Shown piece after piece: positions 24,363 to 36,200 of a DNA stretch of 64,000 bases (position 1 is the first letter of the stretch; each line of letters opens with the position of its first letter). Origin of the DNA: Mactromeris polynyma (lineage: Eukaryota; Mollusca; Bivalvia; Venerida; Mactridae); NCBI GenBank assembly GCA_032209605.1, contig JASFXZ010000010.1, positions 12,173,385-12,237,384 of the forward strand, in the 5' to 3' direction. The notes beneath the pieces are model-generated. The model was given only the letters and a program-made list of their open reading frames with translations. It did no database searches and was not told the DNA's origin. Position numbers and translations under genes: made by a program.

Positions 24363-24838
24363 ACTTTCACTCTTCATTTTTCGATATCTCAGAATATTGG
24401 CTGAAACTTTATAGTATACATGTAAGTCGTTTTTTTAACAAAATTATCGTGCGGTGCGTCAAACGCGGTTTAAAATGGTCGCATTCAGTTTCTTTTAGCC
24501 CATGCTAATCGGAAAAAATACAATTATAAATTTCGATTTACTAAATTTAAATGGCCAGACATTGCCTAAACGAGCTGTAATGAGACTGGCACTCGGCGAT
24601 AGCGTATTGGCTGCTAGCAGAGTATTTATCTGCTATATAGAAATGTCGTAATTTCGTCTTCAACGATGTTTTTAAGCCTCTGGTGGTATATTTGACGTTC
24701 CTCGAAACAATAGAGCTCGCATTGCTACGGCTGGGATGGACCATTACGTGACATTGACTTACGCGATCGGTGTAAAACCGCAAGTACTGCCAAGCAGAAA
24801 TGGATTAAATGTGTGAATTGTTTGTCCAGAGTGTTGTA

Positions 24839-25301
24839 GTGTCACATATAGGCCGTGTCGCATATAGTTCGTGGCGAAGCGAAATATATGCGGCGAAAAG
24901 GCATGATCATGCGACATATAGCTATTCTATGTCTTGTCCTATTAAAAGTCATAATCATCATCATCTGTTCTAATTTAAAGAATACATGCTTCCTCAAACT
25001 GCCATATACACATTAAAAAGAATATTACTGTGTGTCACCTGACATATATTACCCACATCAGACAGTGGACACATTTTCTGGACCAGTTAAGGGTATGTTT
25101 AATAAAATAACAGAAATCAATATGCTAAAATGGAATAAATTGTTTGATTTAGTATTGCTTGATAACAATTCTATTAACAGCTTCGAGTATATAAAAGCGA
25201 GTAACCATTAACATTTTATTTGATGACGTCGCCACAGCCGTAGACGGTCGGTTCACGCATGAACTTAATGCGGTGTTTTTCGCACGGACTATATGTGGCA
25301 T
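24839..25301. mobile_element. Possible MITE with CACATATAG inverted ends
   Basis: The left end GTGTCACATATAGGCCGTG and the inverted right end TGCCACATATAGTCCGTG match with few differences, and related GCATATAG words lie just inside the left end. No coding content or clear target duplication. Confidence 0.4.
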
Positions 25302-26120
25302 TAAAGAGCGTTTCTTTGTATATTTGTGTTGATGCCTGAAGTTTTATTTTTGCGAGGGTGGACAGTTTACATCATGTCCATTTCCATGGTAACTAAAATG
25401 GCGGCCAAGATGTCCGCCATTTCATGAGCTCATGACTAGTCTTACTGTAGTGAAGTTTACTATTAACCCTTTACTCCATAGACCTCTAGCCCATTTACCT
25501 ACTGTATGCTGATAAGACACTGGTCACATAGCCTACTCTATCTCCATACAGGTTATTGGAAAATAATTTGTGATTGACACCTGTATATTTAAACATGAAA
25601 TAACAGTGTAAAGTATTGGTTAAATCACTTTTACATGGATGTAAAAGTTCTAGGCAATTCAATTTTCTGTATAAAGATGTAAATTTTATTATTGTGGGTT
25701 AATAATTATAGAAGATACAGAACATTATAATTTGAGATACACATACACTTTGTGTACTTTTAAAACAATTGTGGTGAAATTGGGTTTATAATCCCAATAG
25801 AACATATTAATTCGCAATTATAATTATTTCTATATGAACAAAGATTATACTACAGTCACCATTGTAGTCAATGTATGTATTTTGTTATAAAATGAATTTA
25901 TACAAGCAAAATCTATGTTCAAACACAAGTTACATTGTAGGCAATTCAATTTTCTGTATAAAGATTGTACACAAGTATGTTGGCACATGTAAATAAAACA
26001 AAAATACCTAAATGTTAAATTGACTTCAGTATTCTCACAGCTAATGATAATTGACATTAATTAATATATATTTCTTATGGTTCATTTAATCTGATTGGTT
26101 GATGCTAATTGTCTTTTCAG
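25302..26120. other. Intergenic or intronic stretch with a 28-bp repeat
   Basis: TAGGCAATTCAATTTTCTGT plus ATAAAGAT occurs near 25653 and again near 25938. No exon was identified. If the terminal exon at 26121 is real, this is its upstream intron. Confidence 0.45.
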
Positions 26121-26258
26121 GCAAACTCACTCAAATGTGTCCAAGATCGTCCTGAACGAATTGACGTCAACGGCAAGTATAGAAATCACGCGATAATCAA
26201 ATTATGTAAGACACCAACAGAAACGATCCAGTTGATGAAGCAGGCGCAACATAAATGA
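26121..26258 (+). CDS. Unidentified terminal exon (46 codons)
   Basis: A strong acceptor (AATTGTCTTTTCAG) opens a frame that stays open for 45 codons to TGA. It starts ANSLKCVQDRPERIDVNGKY and ends IQLMKQAQHK. Codon use and charge pattern look like protein, unlike the AT-rich noise around it. I do not recognise a domain. No upstream partner exon was found, so it may be the last exon of a gene whose earlier exons I missed, or a remnant. Confidence 0.4.
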   Translation, partial: ANSLKCVQDRPERIDVNGKYRNHAIIKLCKTPTETIQLMKQAQHK

Positions 26259-28647
26259 GTCAACAGGTCTCTCATATTCCGTTGGCACAAACTATTTATA
26301 TTACATATATTTACAAACCCACATATTTGATATGTGTCATATTGTTCACTGACAAATTAAAACGTCTTCTTATTATAATTGTTATAAAAAGTCCTAATAT
26401 TTCTGGATCACTCCTCGTACAACAGGAATTTTATTTTGAAACAAAGACACGACTTTCTCGGTTAAACTATCTTCCATGGTGCAGAGTTCAAGGGTCGACA
26501 TAAGATAACTTGAGGTCACCTGTAGACGTAGAGGAGCAGTACATCCCATGCCATACACATACATGAACATAAAAATCCTGTGTAGGAAACTATAGTTTGT
26601 ACAAATTGATATCAATTATTAAATGATCGTTGATCGTTTCGATATAAATGCAAATGGAATACGTATATTGTCTTCTCGCCTACCATTGTAAGTTTTTTGT
26701 CTTTCTAATCATTTCATCAGACTCTATATGAAATATTGCATTGCATGGCCTATAATCTGTGTTAAAATGTTCCTCAATATAAAATAAAACACAACACTGA
26801 TCGCTGTATTTGTTTAATTGTAGGCACACTTTATAATCTTCATACAAAATTGACAACTCTCTAGACTTCACATGTGTGTCTTATGCATATGTAGTTCATG
26901 TTAATTAGAATATAGTTGCAAATGAAATGAGTTTTAGAGATATAATTACTGAAATGAGACATTTTCAATGATTTACAATATGATTCAACAAGTAAATTGA
27001 TTCATAATATAATTGTTATGTTAAATCGCAAACTAAATATTCTTAGTCATGTTTTGTCTATCATACCATGTCAATTACTTATAGTAAAATTACCTATGTA
27101 AATTGAAATAATCAAATAACATAATTATGCATGAACATTAACTGGACACTTGTAAACGCACGCCTAATTCTATTAAACAACTTGGTTTTTTATTTGATTT
27201 ATAATTATTTGTTTCCAATAAACCATCCGTATTTAAAGATAGGTCACTATATCGTTCACGGTTTTTCTTACGATAACTGTAACGCGCATGTCCAGCAATT
27301 ATACTTAACGTGTCTATAGCACATACATGTGCAGCGCGTCAAAGACATTTTCATCCTCAGAATATTTAATACAACATCTTTTACCTCAACAACATACACA
27401 TGATTAGAACAGTCCATACTTATCATACATTATACATGTATATCTTAGTACATACATGTTTTACATCATACGAAATGAGAAACAACCCTCACATATAATG
27501 TACTTCTCGCATCGTTCATACAATGAATAGTGTCATGTGCAAACAATGTAACGAAAATGTAAGTCTGGTAAATGTCAGGGTTCTTCAATCAATACGTTTT
27601 CTAGAAGTGAAAATCAACGGTTACAACTGACGAAATGCTAACAATAATAACAATGTTAAAACAATAATCACAATTCACTGTAGTCACGTTTCCTCTCATA
27701 GTTTTGTAATAATGATATATGTAAATACTGAACAAATATTATGAAAGCAGTTGATGAACATTCTTATTGAAAACACACAGTTCTATTTCGGTTTGTTGTT
27801 TGTAAACTGTGTAGTATATTGCTAAAGGGTGTCATCAATTCGTAATGTCTACAGCAGCTAGTTGCTTCTTCACTTTATCTATGTAACCGGGATAGCTGTC
27901 AAAATAGATAATACACATATAGCCAAACACATTTATAACCTGATACATTGTGTATAACTATCACTGGCTATGTTGTATAAAAACAGTATATAGTCAAGTG
28001 GCATGAATTCTCATCATCCGATAATCGATACTGCGCAAAAATGCCTATATAGAACTATGAAGGATTTTAACTTTAAATTTGTATAACTTTTTATCCGTTA
28101 AAGATAGCAAATAAATGCAAACGGTTTTGTAATGTTTCAATATTCCCCATTGATTCAAATATTTTACCTTTTATTTAAAATAAAAGTATAATGGTATGTT
28201 TTTAACTTTAAAACAGCTACCAGTGCTATATAGAATATATAGGCGAAAAATATTTACTCTGAAATTAACTTAATGTCATTTAAAACGGATATGCATAACA
28301 TATTATAAGGCAATAAAACATCTAAACAATGTTAAACATCACTTGAGTTTTGTTCAGTAATGATCATGATCGTGTTACTGCATGTGTTCTGTACAGGTAC
28401 ACTTTCTACTTAAAACACCGTGCATTCTTGTTCTACAGTAAATACTGTAATGCTTGAATTGTATTGCTATGTTAACTATTTTTGCAAAAATATAATTTAT
28501 CAGGCAATAGATGTTTAATAGGTAACTTATTCCTCAGCACGGTATCATATCAAGATTACATAATTCACCAAAGACAATATCTATAAATAGTAAATATTGT
28601 ATAAAGTTATAGTAAATATTGTATAAAGATACGTATATATAATTATA
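26259..28647. other. Long AT-rich stretch, nothing recognised
   Basis: No domain, supported exon or repeat with clear ends was seen on either strand. Confidence 0.45.
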
Positions 28648-28655
28648 TGTTATGC

Positions 28656-29071
28656 CACAGGTGGCCGGGGCGTAGCCATGACATTTAAAACCCGCATTGA
28701 AATGTTTTTTTTAAAAACTTGGTTTTCGGCTTACAAAATGTGTTCTTACGCAGAGCCGGGTACCACCTGTCAAAAAGGCAGCATTCGCGTAAAAGGAAAA
28801 CTACGAGTGAAAAATAGTGATCTCCGCGTCTATATGTCGATTTGTAAGTTTTTTGATATTGCAATATACTTTTTTTAATGTTTAAAAATCGGTTGTGAAA
28901 TGGCTTTGAAAAGTACGTCAAAGCAAATGTGTGTATATATTTTCATTGTAAATACGTATGAAGTTGGACACCTTTATCTTACTATAAGAACAGAGTGAAC
29001 AAATATTTTTTTTCAATTTTTTTTGTTCAATGCGGATTTTAAATGTCATGGCTACGCACCGGCCACCTGTG
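28656..29071. mobile_element. Non-autonomous hAT element with long inverted ends and 8-bp duplication
   Basis: Inverted ends of about 46 bp start CACAGGTGGCCGGGGCGTAG at the left and match the right end almost perfectly (one mismatch in the first 20). The identical octamer TGTTATGC flanks both sides (28648-28655 and 29072-29079). Length is 416 bp. The internal open frame at 28678 is not a transposase. The 8-bp duplication places it in hAT. Confidence 0.92.
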
Positions 29072-29404
29072 TGTTATGCATCATTGATAACAACTGACAT
29101 AACATTCAGTACCAATGTTGCTGCATTTATCAACAAATGCAATTTTAAGCTTAATTAAAGCAAGTTGTGTTTTTACATTAGGTTTAAGGACATTAAAACA
29201 AATTCAATATTAAACAAAACGCTTGTCTATCTAAAATACGTTTATAATACAATACAATCGTATAAAGAAAAAGTTAAAAAAAACATTAGTAAACTGTAAT
29301 CATATACTTACTCTGGGCGACGCCTGGAAATTAAATATTATTGGTAATTAATAAATTGTAGTCAATGCACTGAAACTCGATTTATCTGTACATATACACG
29401 AAGG

Positions 29405-29653
29405 CGTACATATACCTTAAATCGCCAATATTTTGCGATATATTCATTATAACATTCATTGTCGTGAATTAGCCATGTAATTTCAATTGTTAATATTATA
29501 TGATATTTTACACCAGCGAATAATACAGATTTACAATACATGTAGCTGCAATTGAACAAGTGCCATTATAAAAACACGATTTAACACAACTGTTTTTTAA
29601 AGAGCTCCCTATACAAGCAACAATAATATAAAACAAAACAAAGTGACTTTAAA
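29405..29653. repeat. Diverged duplicate of 31194-31491
   Basis: A shared order of words (GTCGTGAATTAG, TATTATATGATATTT, AATACATGTAGCTG, AACAAAACAAAGTGACT) shows homology between this segment and one just after the RING-gene exon at 31.12 kb. The exon itself is not duplicated here. Confidence 0.7.
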
Positions 29654-30277
29654 GAAGTCTAGCGACGCCTGCATTTACACTCAGGAATTCATATTAATGT
29701 CAATATGTATCACTGGTATGCAACCATGTCATGCAATGCGTGATGCAGTTCTAAACGACGACACGTCATCGATTCGCAACGAAAAATGTATGTATCTTAT
29801 GTTGTTTTTAAAACAGAGCAAATGTTTCTTCTTCATTTTCAGCCAGGGTATGAACCACAGTGCATGTCTATGTCCTTCAGTATTTATTTCGGCTACACAG
29901 TCTAGTACGAGTGAAATTGGTATTTTGTCATATTATCGTTTATTATCGTTTACTTTGGAGTGTATTTTATCATTGCAGTTCAATGGCTTAAAACATACAT
30001 TTTAATCACAACTTTGATTTTTTCAGTATAACATTGTCCATATAATGCCAAAACAACTAATTTCACACAAAAATAACGCCTGGTAACTGCATATTTTACG
30101 ATTAAGTTTTCTTCGAATGTCATGGTTTCTCGCAGAGTGTGTCATGATGTCTCAACGAAATCGGATTTTATGTAATGATCTCTAAACGAAAGCATTAATG
30201 CAAATGGAATAGTTTCTAAGCGTTTTCATTTTTGTTTCAGGATAACAAACGATCAATAACGAATCTCTGTTAGTAAA

Positions 30278-33200
30278 ATGGTAAGAGCGTACACATATGC
30301 TTGAATTTATTGTGTTTCTTTTTATATAAATTGTAAGAACGAATTGCTTATTTTATCATAGTTGCTGCAAATCTTCTGTCCACAATCTACGATCAGAATT
30401 CCATTTCCTAAAGTAGAGTAAGAAGTCAGAGTTACCTCGCACTGACATGAATACTCCTTTTACCACAGTTATCAAAATTGTTCCAGCCCAGTCCAGTGTG
30501 CACAATGACCATCATGGATGCATTTGTATGCATCATTTCGGCATCAAACGCCATGAAAATGTTTACCGCCGGACTACTAACGTTTGCTTGCACCCTTACT
30601 GAACAAATCTGATAATTTAAATGTCATATACAGACATTTGCAGTCTATATAGGATATACCTGGGATCAAATACAATTGTATTTCTCACAACCAGTGCATT
30701 TCTCGGTTCCGCTGCAAGCGACTGACCGTTTTCCCACTTTAAAGTGATTGGAGACGAACTACTTCTCAGTGACCGTAGTCAGCTGACCCCGATTTCAATT
30801 CTGGTAGTCAAGCGTTAAAAAGAATTCGCTAACCGGCCTGGTCAGGATTTCTATTCGAATAGTGATTCAAACACGTAAAAGAATCTAAGTGGAAATTGAT
30901 TGACCGGAGAACGTATCGATTGTTATACAGTTATAAGTATAGCTTATTTCGCATAAGTGGTCTACACACAAAACAAAACAATGTGATTTCTGTACGCATG
31001 TAAAATATATGAGTTTTTATAGAAAGGTACTTCTATTAATTTTTAATTGGGGATTCTTAAGCTTCTTTGTTTTATACACTTGCATCGACCTATTTCGCTT
31101 TTCTTTCACTTCTGTTTCAGGATGACCGGTTTAAATGCAGCTTTTGCGACTTATGGAATGACAGTGCTGACAGTAAGGCATTGTATACGATATCATATAC
31201 GCTAATATTTCGCGTAACGTTCAGTTAGTTCATTACGATGTCCTGGAATTATAAGCGAGATCTTTACAGTTATTACGCGTATGCAATTATACGGTTGAGT
31301 CGTGAATTAGCGACTTAGTTCAATTGGAAATATTATATGATATTTAACACCCGCGAATAATACATATTTACAATACATGTAGCTGAATATTACCTAGTGC
31401 CATTATCAAAACCTCGATTTGACACAAGTATATTTTAAAAAGTTCTCTATGCAAACAAAATAATCTTAAACAAAACAAAGTGACTGTCTATTGTCTGTAA
31501 AGATTATTATTAATACATTTTACACAAAAAGCTAGCGGCTAGTTTGATGTGTTTTGTACCACAGTACAGAACGCAATTTGTTAGTACCGTTTGTGGAATA
31601 TCAGTGTTATTGCTGTGATAACGTCAGTGATTATTTGCGGGTTCCGGGATTCCGTAGGAAGGATGTTGTGATTTTAAGAAAGTCGCTTCTTCATAAAATA
31701 CACATGGTCATTTGCGAAAAATCCGAACAGCACTTGTATCATCTTGCATGATACCGATTGATATTGATTTAATCCCAAAGTTTGTACTTTTTTCTTGACG
31801 CATGCATCGAAATTACAACATATATTGTGACCTAATACATGAACACTTAATGATCAGCCATGCAAACGCGCTGTTACAATGAACAGTGTCCTAGTTGAAT
31901 TATGTTCAGGTAGCGATTATGTTTATATTATTTATCTCAATGCTTATCGATACTTACTCATGGCGCAATTATTTAAATATTTCTTGCGTTCATAGAATTA
32001 CTTATATGGCAATCGAAAGTGTATTAATGGTTTTTGTATGAACATAATACGTGCTTGTCATTGGTTGCAATACATATGGTAACACTAATAATGTTAGTGA
32101 TAATACAATACAAATAAATGCACATAATACTTACGCGTAAGGCCTGAAATAGATAGAACAAACTTTTATAAAATTGCTTAGAATATATTTGGACATGTAT
32201 GATTCCACCAGTTATATTATATTGAATTGTCACATGACATGTTTAATAATTATAATGCTTTACTATTGGAATGTAACATGTTAATATATAAAAAATATTA
32301 AGCGTTGATCCTTTTTACAATAAAAAGCAAAATCATTACCAACAATATTTTAGAATTAATAATAATATACTAGCGGAAATAAAAAAAACGCACGTTCGGG
32401 TTTGGTTTCGTTACTTTTTTAAAGATGTACCAAATTTACTGAAATTTCACACGCGGTGACCTTGCTTTACTGTCGCCTGTACAGTGCAGTAAATTTTGGA
32501 TAAGCATTATCCCGTGCGACACAGTTTTTATTCATCCGAAAATCGCAAAAATGTGCAACCCGGGTAGAACCAAGTGGTAATGATTTGAAAACCATACCAA
32601 ATCAAACTTTAAAACTATTCACATCGACTGCACAAAACATCAGATCCGAACGATTAGGAGGCAAAATGGTGCGCTTATCAGAAGGTGATAGGGGTAGAGC
32701 TATTGTGCTGCTTTTACATGGCTTTTCGAAACGTCATGTCGCCACGCAGTTTGGGGTGCATGAAACAACGCTATCTCGCTTGCTTCAGCGCCTAAGGGCA
32801 ACCGGAAGATTGGCTGACTGTCCTAGACCCGGACGCAACGTCAAGATAGAGAAATACCTCTATCACACCTCCGAAACATATTTAAGTCCGCGGTGGAGAC
32901 AGCGAGAGACGTGATCGGCACTCATTGACGCCGGGTGAGTCCTAGACCGGTCAGAAATCGGTTACGGTAGGTAGGTTTAACGCCACGACGTCTGTACGTT
33001 GGCCCGCCACTTAAACCCTTACGACGATAACGTCGTATGCAATGGCTGAATTCGCACGCGCCAAATTTGTTTAGGCTCGTTCAATGGCGACGTGTGTTGT
33101 TCACTGATGAATCGAGGTTTACTCTTTTCAGATCAGACAAACAACAACGTGTGTATCGACGTCGCTATTGGCACATGCTATTGATCAGTTTTAAGAAATA

Positions 33201-36200
33201 TAGTAGGGTGTCTACCTAAAAAAACTGTGGACATGCCACCTGGTATAGAATTAAACTTTTCATTAAATGTCCTTCGAAAAATGTACAAAGCACACATACG
33301 TTAAAACATTAGGTCCAAATCATTCAAACATTTCGAATATTTTACACCAAAACCGAACTTGCGTTTTTTATTTCCGTTAGTAAACAATGAACAGTAATAC
33401 TTTGTTTAACTAAAAGCACACGCATATATTGGCAAACAATTAATTATATCCAATTATATCCAGTCGTTGGAAATAGATCCATAACATAGTTATCATTTAC
33501 ACATACATGTTAACACTGACATACGCTAAAACTTTCGTAAATTAATATAGACAGTTGAAATACGTCAACCATTACATCTGACAATCCGACTTTACGGTTT
33601 AAGATGTTTTAAACATGTTTTATTTAGATATATTCCGTTATAATAGAACGTGTCTTATATGTAGTTAGTATGTATGCGGGTTTTCATTTAAATCAACTGG
33701 TGACTTCTATTCCGTAATTTATTTCTATGTATATTTACATGTTTAATATGATTGGAATCTGACGACAAAGTAATGCAATCATTTATTCACTTATCTGATC
33801 CGTAATGGTGGCATCCCGTTAAATAATATTGGCAATAGGCATTTTCTAATTTACCGGGAATTCCGAGATTCAATTGTTTGGCTGAAAATTTTATTGCTTA
33901 TGCAAACATAACACTGTGTCTTACATTCATTGAACTACCGCACTCCTCAAACATTGTATTTAGTGTGTTATTGCTTACACAATTAACACGATTTATCGTA
34001 TTTTTATCAGTAACTCAGCCAATATTTGAGGTCTGTTATTGGCGTATATTGTCACATGACGTTTATGTTTGTCCAATTTGTTATTATAAACGTCTTATGT
34101 CAAGTGATAATATTATAGAGATCAAAACAGTACATAGGAATGCTTCAATTAGAATATACTTATATCAGGAAAGTCTTTAGACACAAATATATAAAATATA
34201 CTGATAAAGGGTAGGTACGCGTAATGTACGTCTGTGTTTATTTAGATAATTAATTTATATATGTGGTACAAAGTCGACACTTATTCTGTTGTTATGCTTT
34301 CTTGAATACATTATTTTGACAGCGAATGGTCGTATTACGGTTCTTAATAGCTTCTTCGCAAAAGACTACATTCAACTCGGCCTCGAGCAATAGTATTGTT
34401 TACGACTAGGTCAGCAGCACGTTGTCTAACGCTGAAATAGTTTCAAAACCATCATACGACAATTATCAAGGAATTTATTGAATTTGAACTGATTTGATTT
34501 ATGCTTAGATTTATAGTATTGGGTCTACTTATTTCAATAACTATGATTGCTATGTAATATGATTGTGTTTATGGTATTATGTAAATATTTCGTGTTACAA
34601 TAAAATGATGATAGCGTTCTCTTAATTATACATTATCAATTTGTGTTCCGTGTTTGATAGTTATTGTACTTCAGGAAGCTTCTATTTTATGTGCAGCAAA
34701 TACAGGTTAAGTACTATAATACCAATATCGCTCATAGTTTTTTCAAAGAAAATAATAAAAGTGATAACAATAGTTGTTCAAATCGTGTTTATCTATTAAC
34801 AAATTCGTACATCAATGACCCTATGCTTCAAAAAATACCAACATAACAACGTATAGCTCTCTAGTATTGACCAGACACTAACTAACCGCCGGTTAATATG
34901 CTCTAGTATGTTCGTTATTTGTACATGATGAACAGTCTCAGAAACAATATTTACGAAATAAAACAAAATGGTTCGAATATACTCTCCATGTTACATATTT
35001 ACTATATTCCAATGACATAACTAGCTGTGCTAATTGTATCATTATTCATTTCGTTTAACAATATCTTATATAATTGAACTAGAAATGCTGTAGATATACA
35101 GTTACGACGTTATATTAGTGTTCATATATATTAGTGTACTTCGTCCAAAGTGTAGTTTACCTTAATCAACTTTATATAAGTTAAATTTACACGAAAATAA
35201 CGTCAGGTCGCTGAGGTGTAGTGGTTAGCATAACGGACCGGCATTCCGTAGACCCGGGTTCATCTACCGGTAGCGCCATTGACCGATTTTTCGTGTTCAA
35301 CTAACATGACTTTATTTCATGTAGATGTACCATAACTGTCCCGTTTTATGTACTTCTACCTTAACGAAGCAAACGTTTCATAATTTGAATCATATTCCAT
35401 GAAATAATTGATCCTTTAAAAATCGTGCATAATGGCCCACCTTAGGCGTAGATAGAATAAACATGTAAAATGCAACAGTGACATAATTATCTGAGACTCA
35501 AACCACACACCGCATGTCGGAAGTTATTAACGAATGTGACAATATTAAGGTTTAGTAATAAAGACAAGGTGCGACTCTTAATCTTGAAGTATATAAACTA
35601 ACGTTCAGTCACTTACATACATAAAAAGGTTACAGCAAAAATGTCAACTGCTCCCTCTATATTCTGTAGTGTCGAATCAAACTATTTTGAGCGATTTTGC
35701 GGTTATCGGAAAAGCAAAATTGTCAATACGGTAATGAATTGAAAATGACTTCGCACACATAATTGTGAATTATTATCCAAATCGATATATCCGAGTAGAT
35801 AAAATTGCAACATAATTTGTAAAGTGTATTTTGGTGCCCAGTTTTCATTTATTAAAATCACATGCTATATAGATATTTTAACCAAATTAAATGCCGAGAT
35901 TTAATCAGTTGGTATTCAAACAGTAGACACTGGTACATCACTGCGTTTCAAACACACAGTGATCCGTCGAACAATGTGTGAACATTTGTGTAGGCATACA
36001 TTGTTTGTGATTTAATTAATACGCTTTCACATTTGATCTGACTAATCATGGAATAAAACAAGTTTTCTGATCATTAGAATATTAATGAGTATTTCTACAC
36101 TTGGATATCATATTCAATATTGGCTCACAATACAGTACAACTCTGGAAAACTGGTCTTCTCATTGAGGTGATCTAAAAACCGAGGTAAAAAAGAGCAAAA

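Larger units (their letters stand above)
31509..35318 (+). repeat. Large direct duplication, copy A
   Basis: Collinear with 38106-41905 at high identity, with scattered substitutions and indels. It contains a dead Tc1-like element (32370-33380) and a SINE (35212-35318). Copy A has about 48 bp near 31680 that copy B lacks, and it lacks about 60 bp that copy B has near 41525. Confidence 0.93.

Noticed and set aside
34664..34716. Plus-strand exon GAAGCTTC...AAATACAG inside duplication copy A
   Set aside because: The paralogous segment in copy B has a 1-nt frame change, and the peptide has no domain support.
35212..35290. Functional tRNA gene
   Set aside because: A- and B-box-like words are present, but the acceptor arms do not pair and the B-box is mutated. 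Two other copies share a non-tRNA tail, so it is a SINE.
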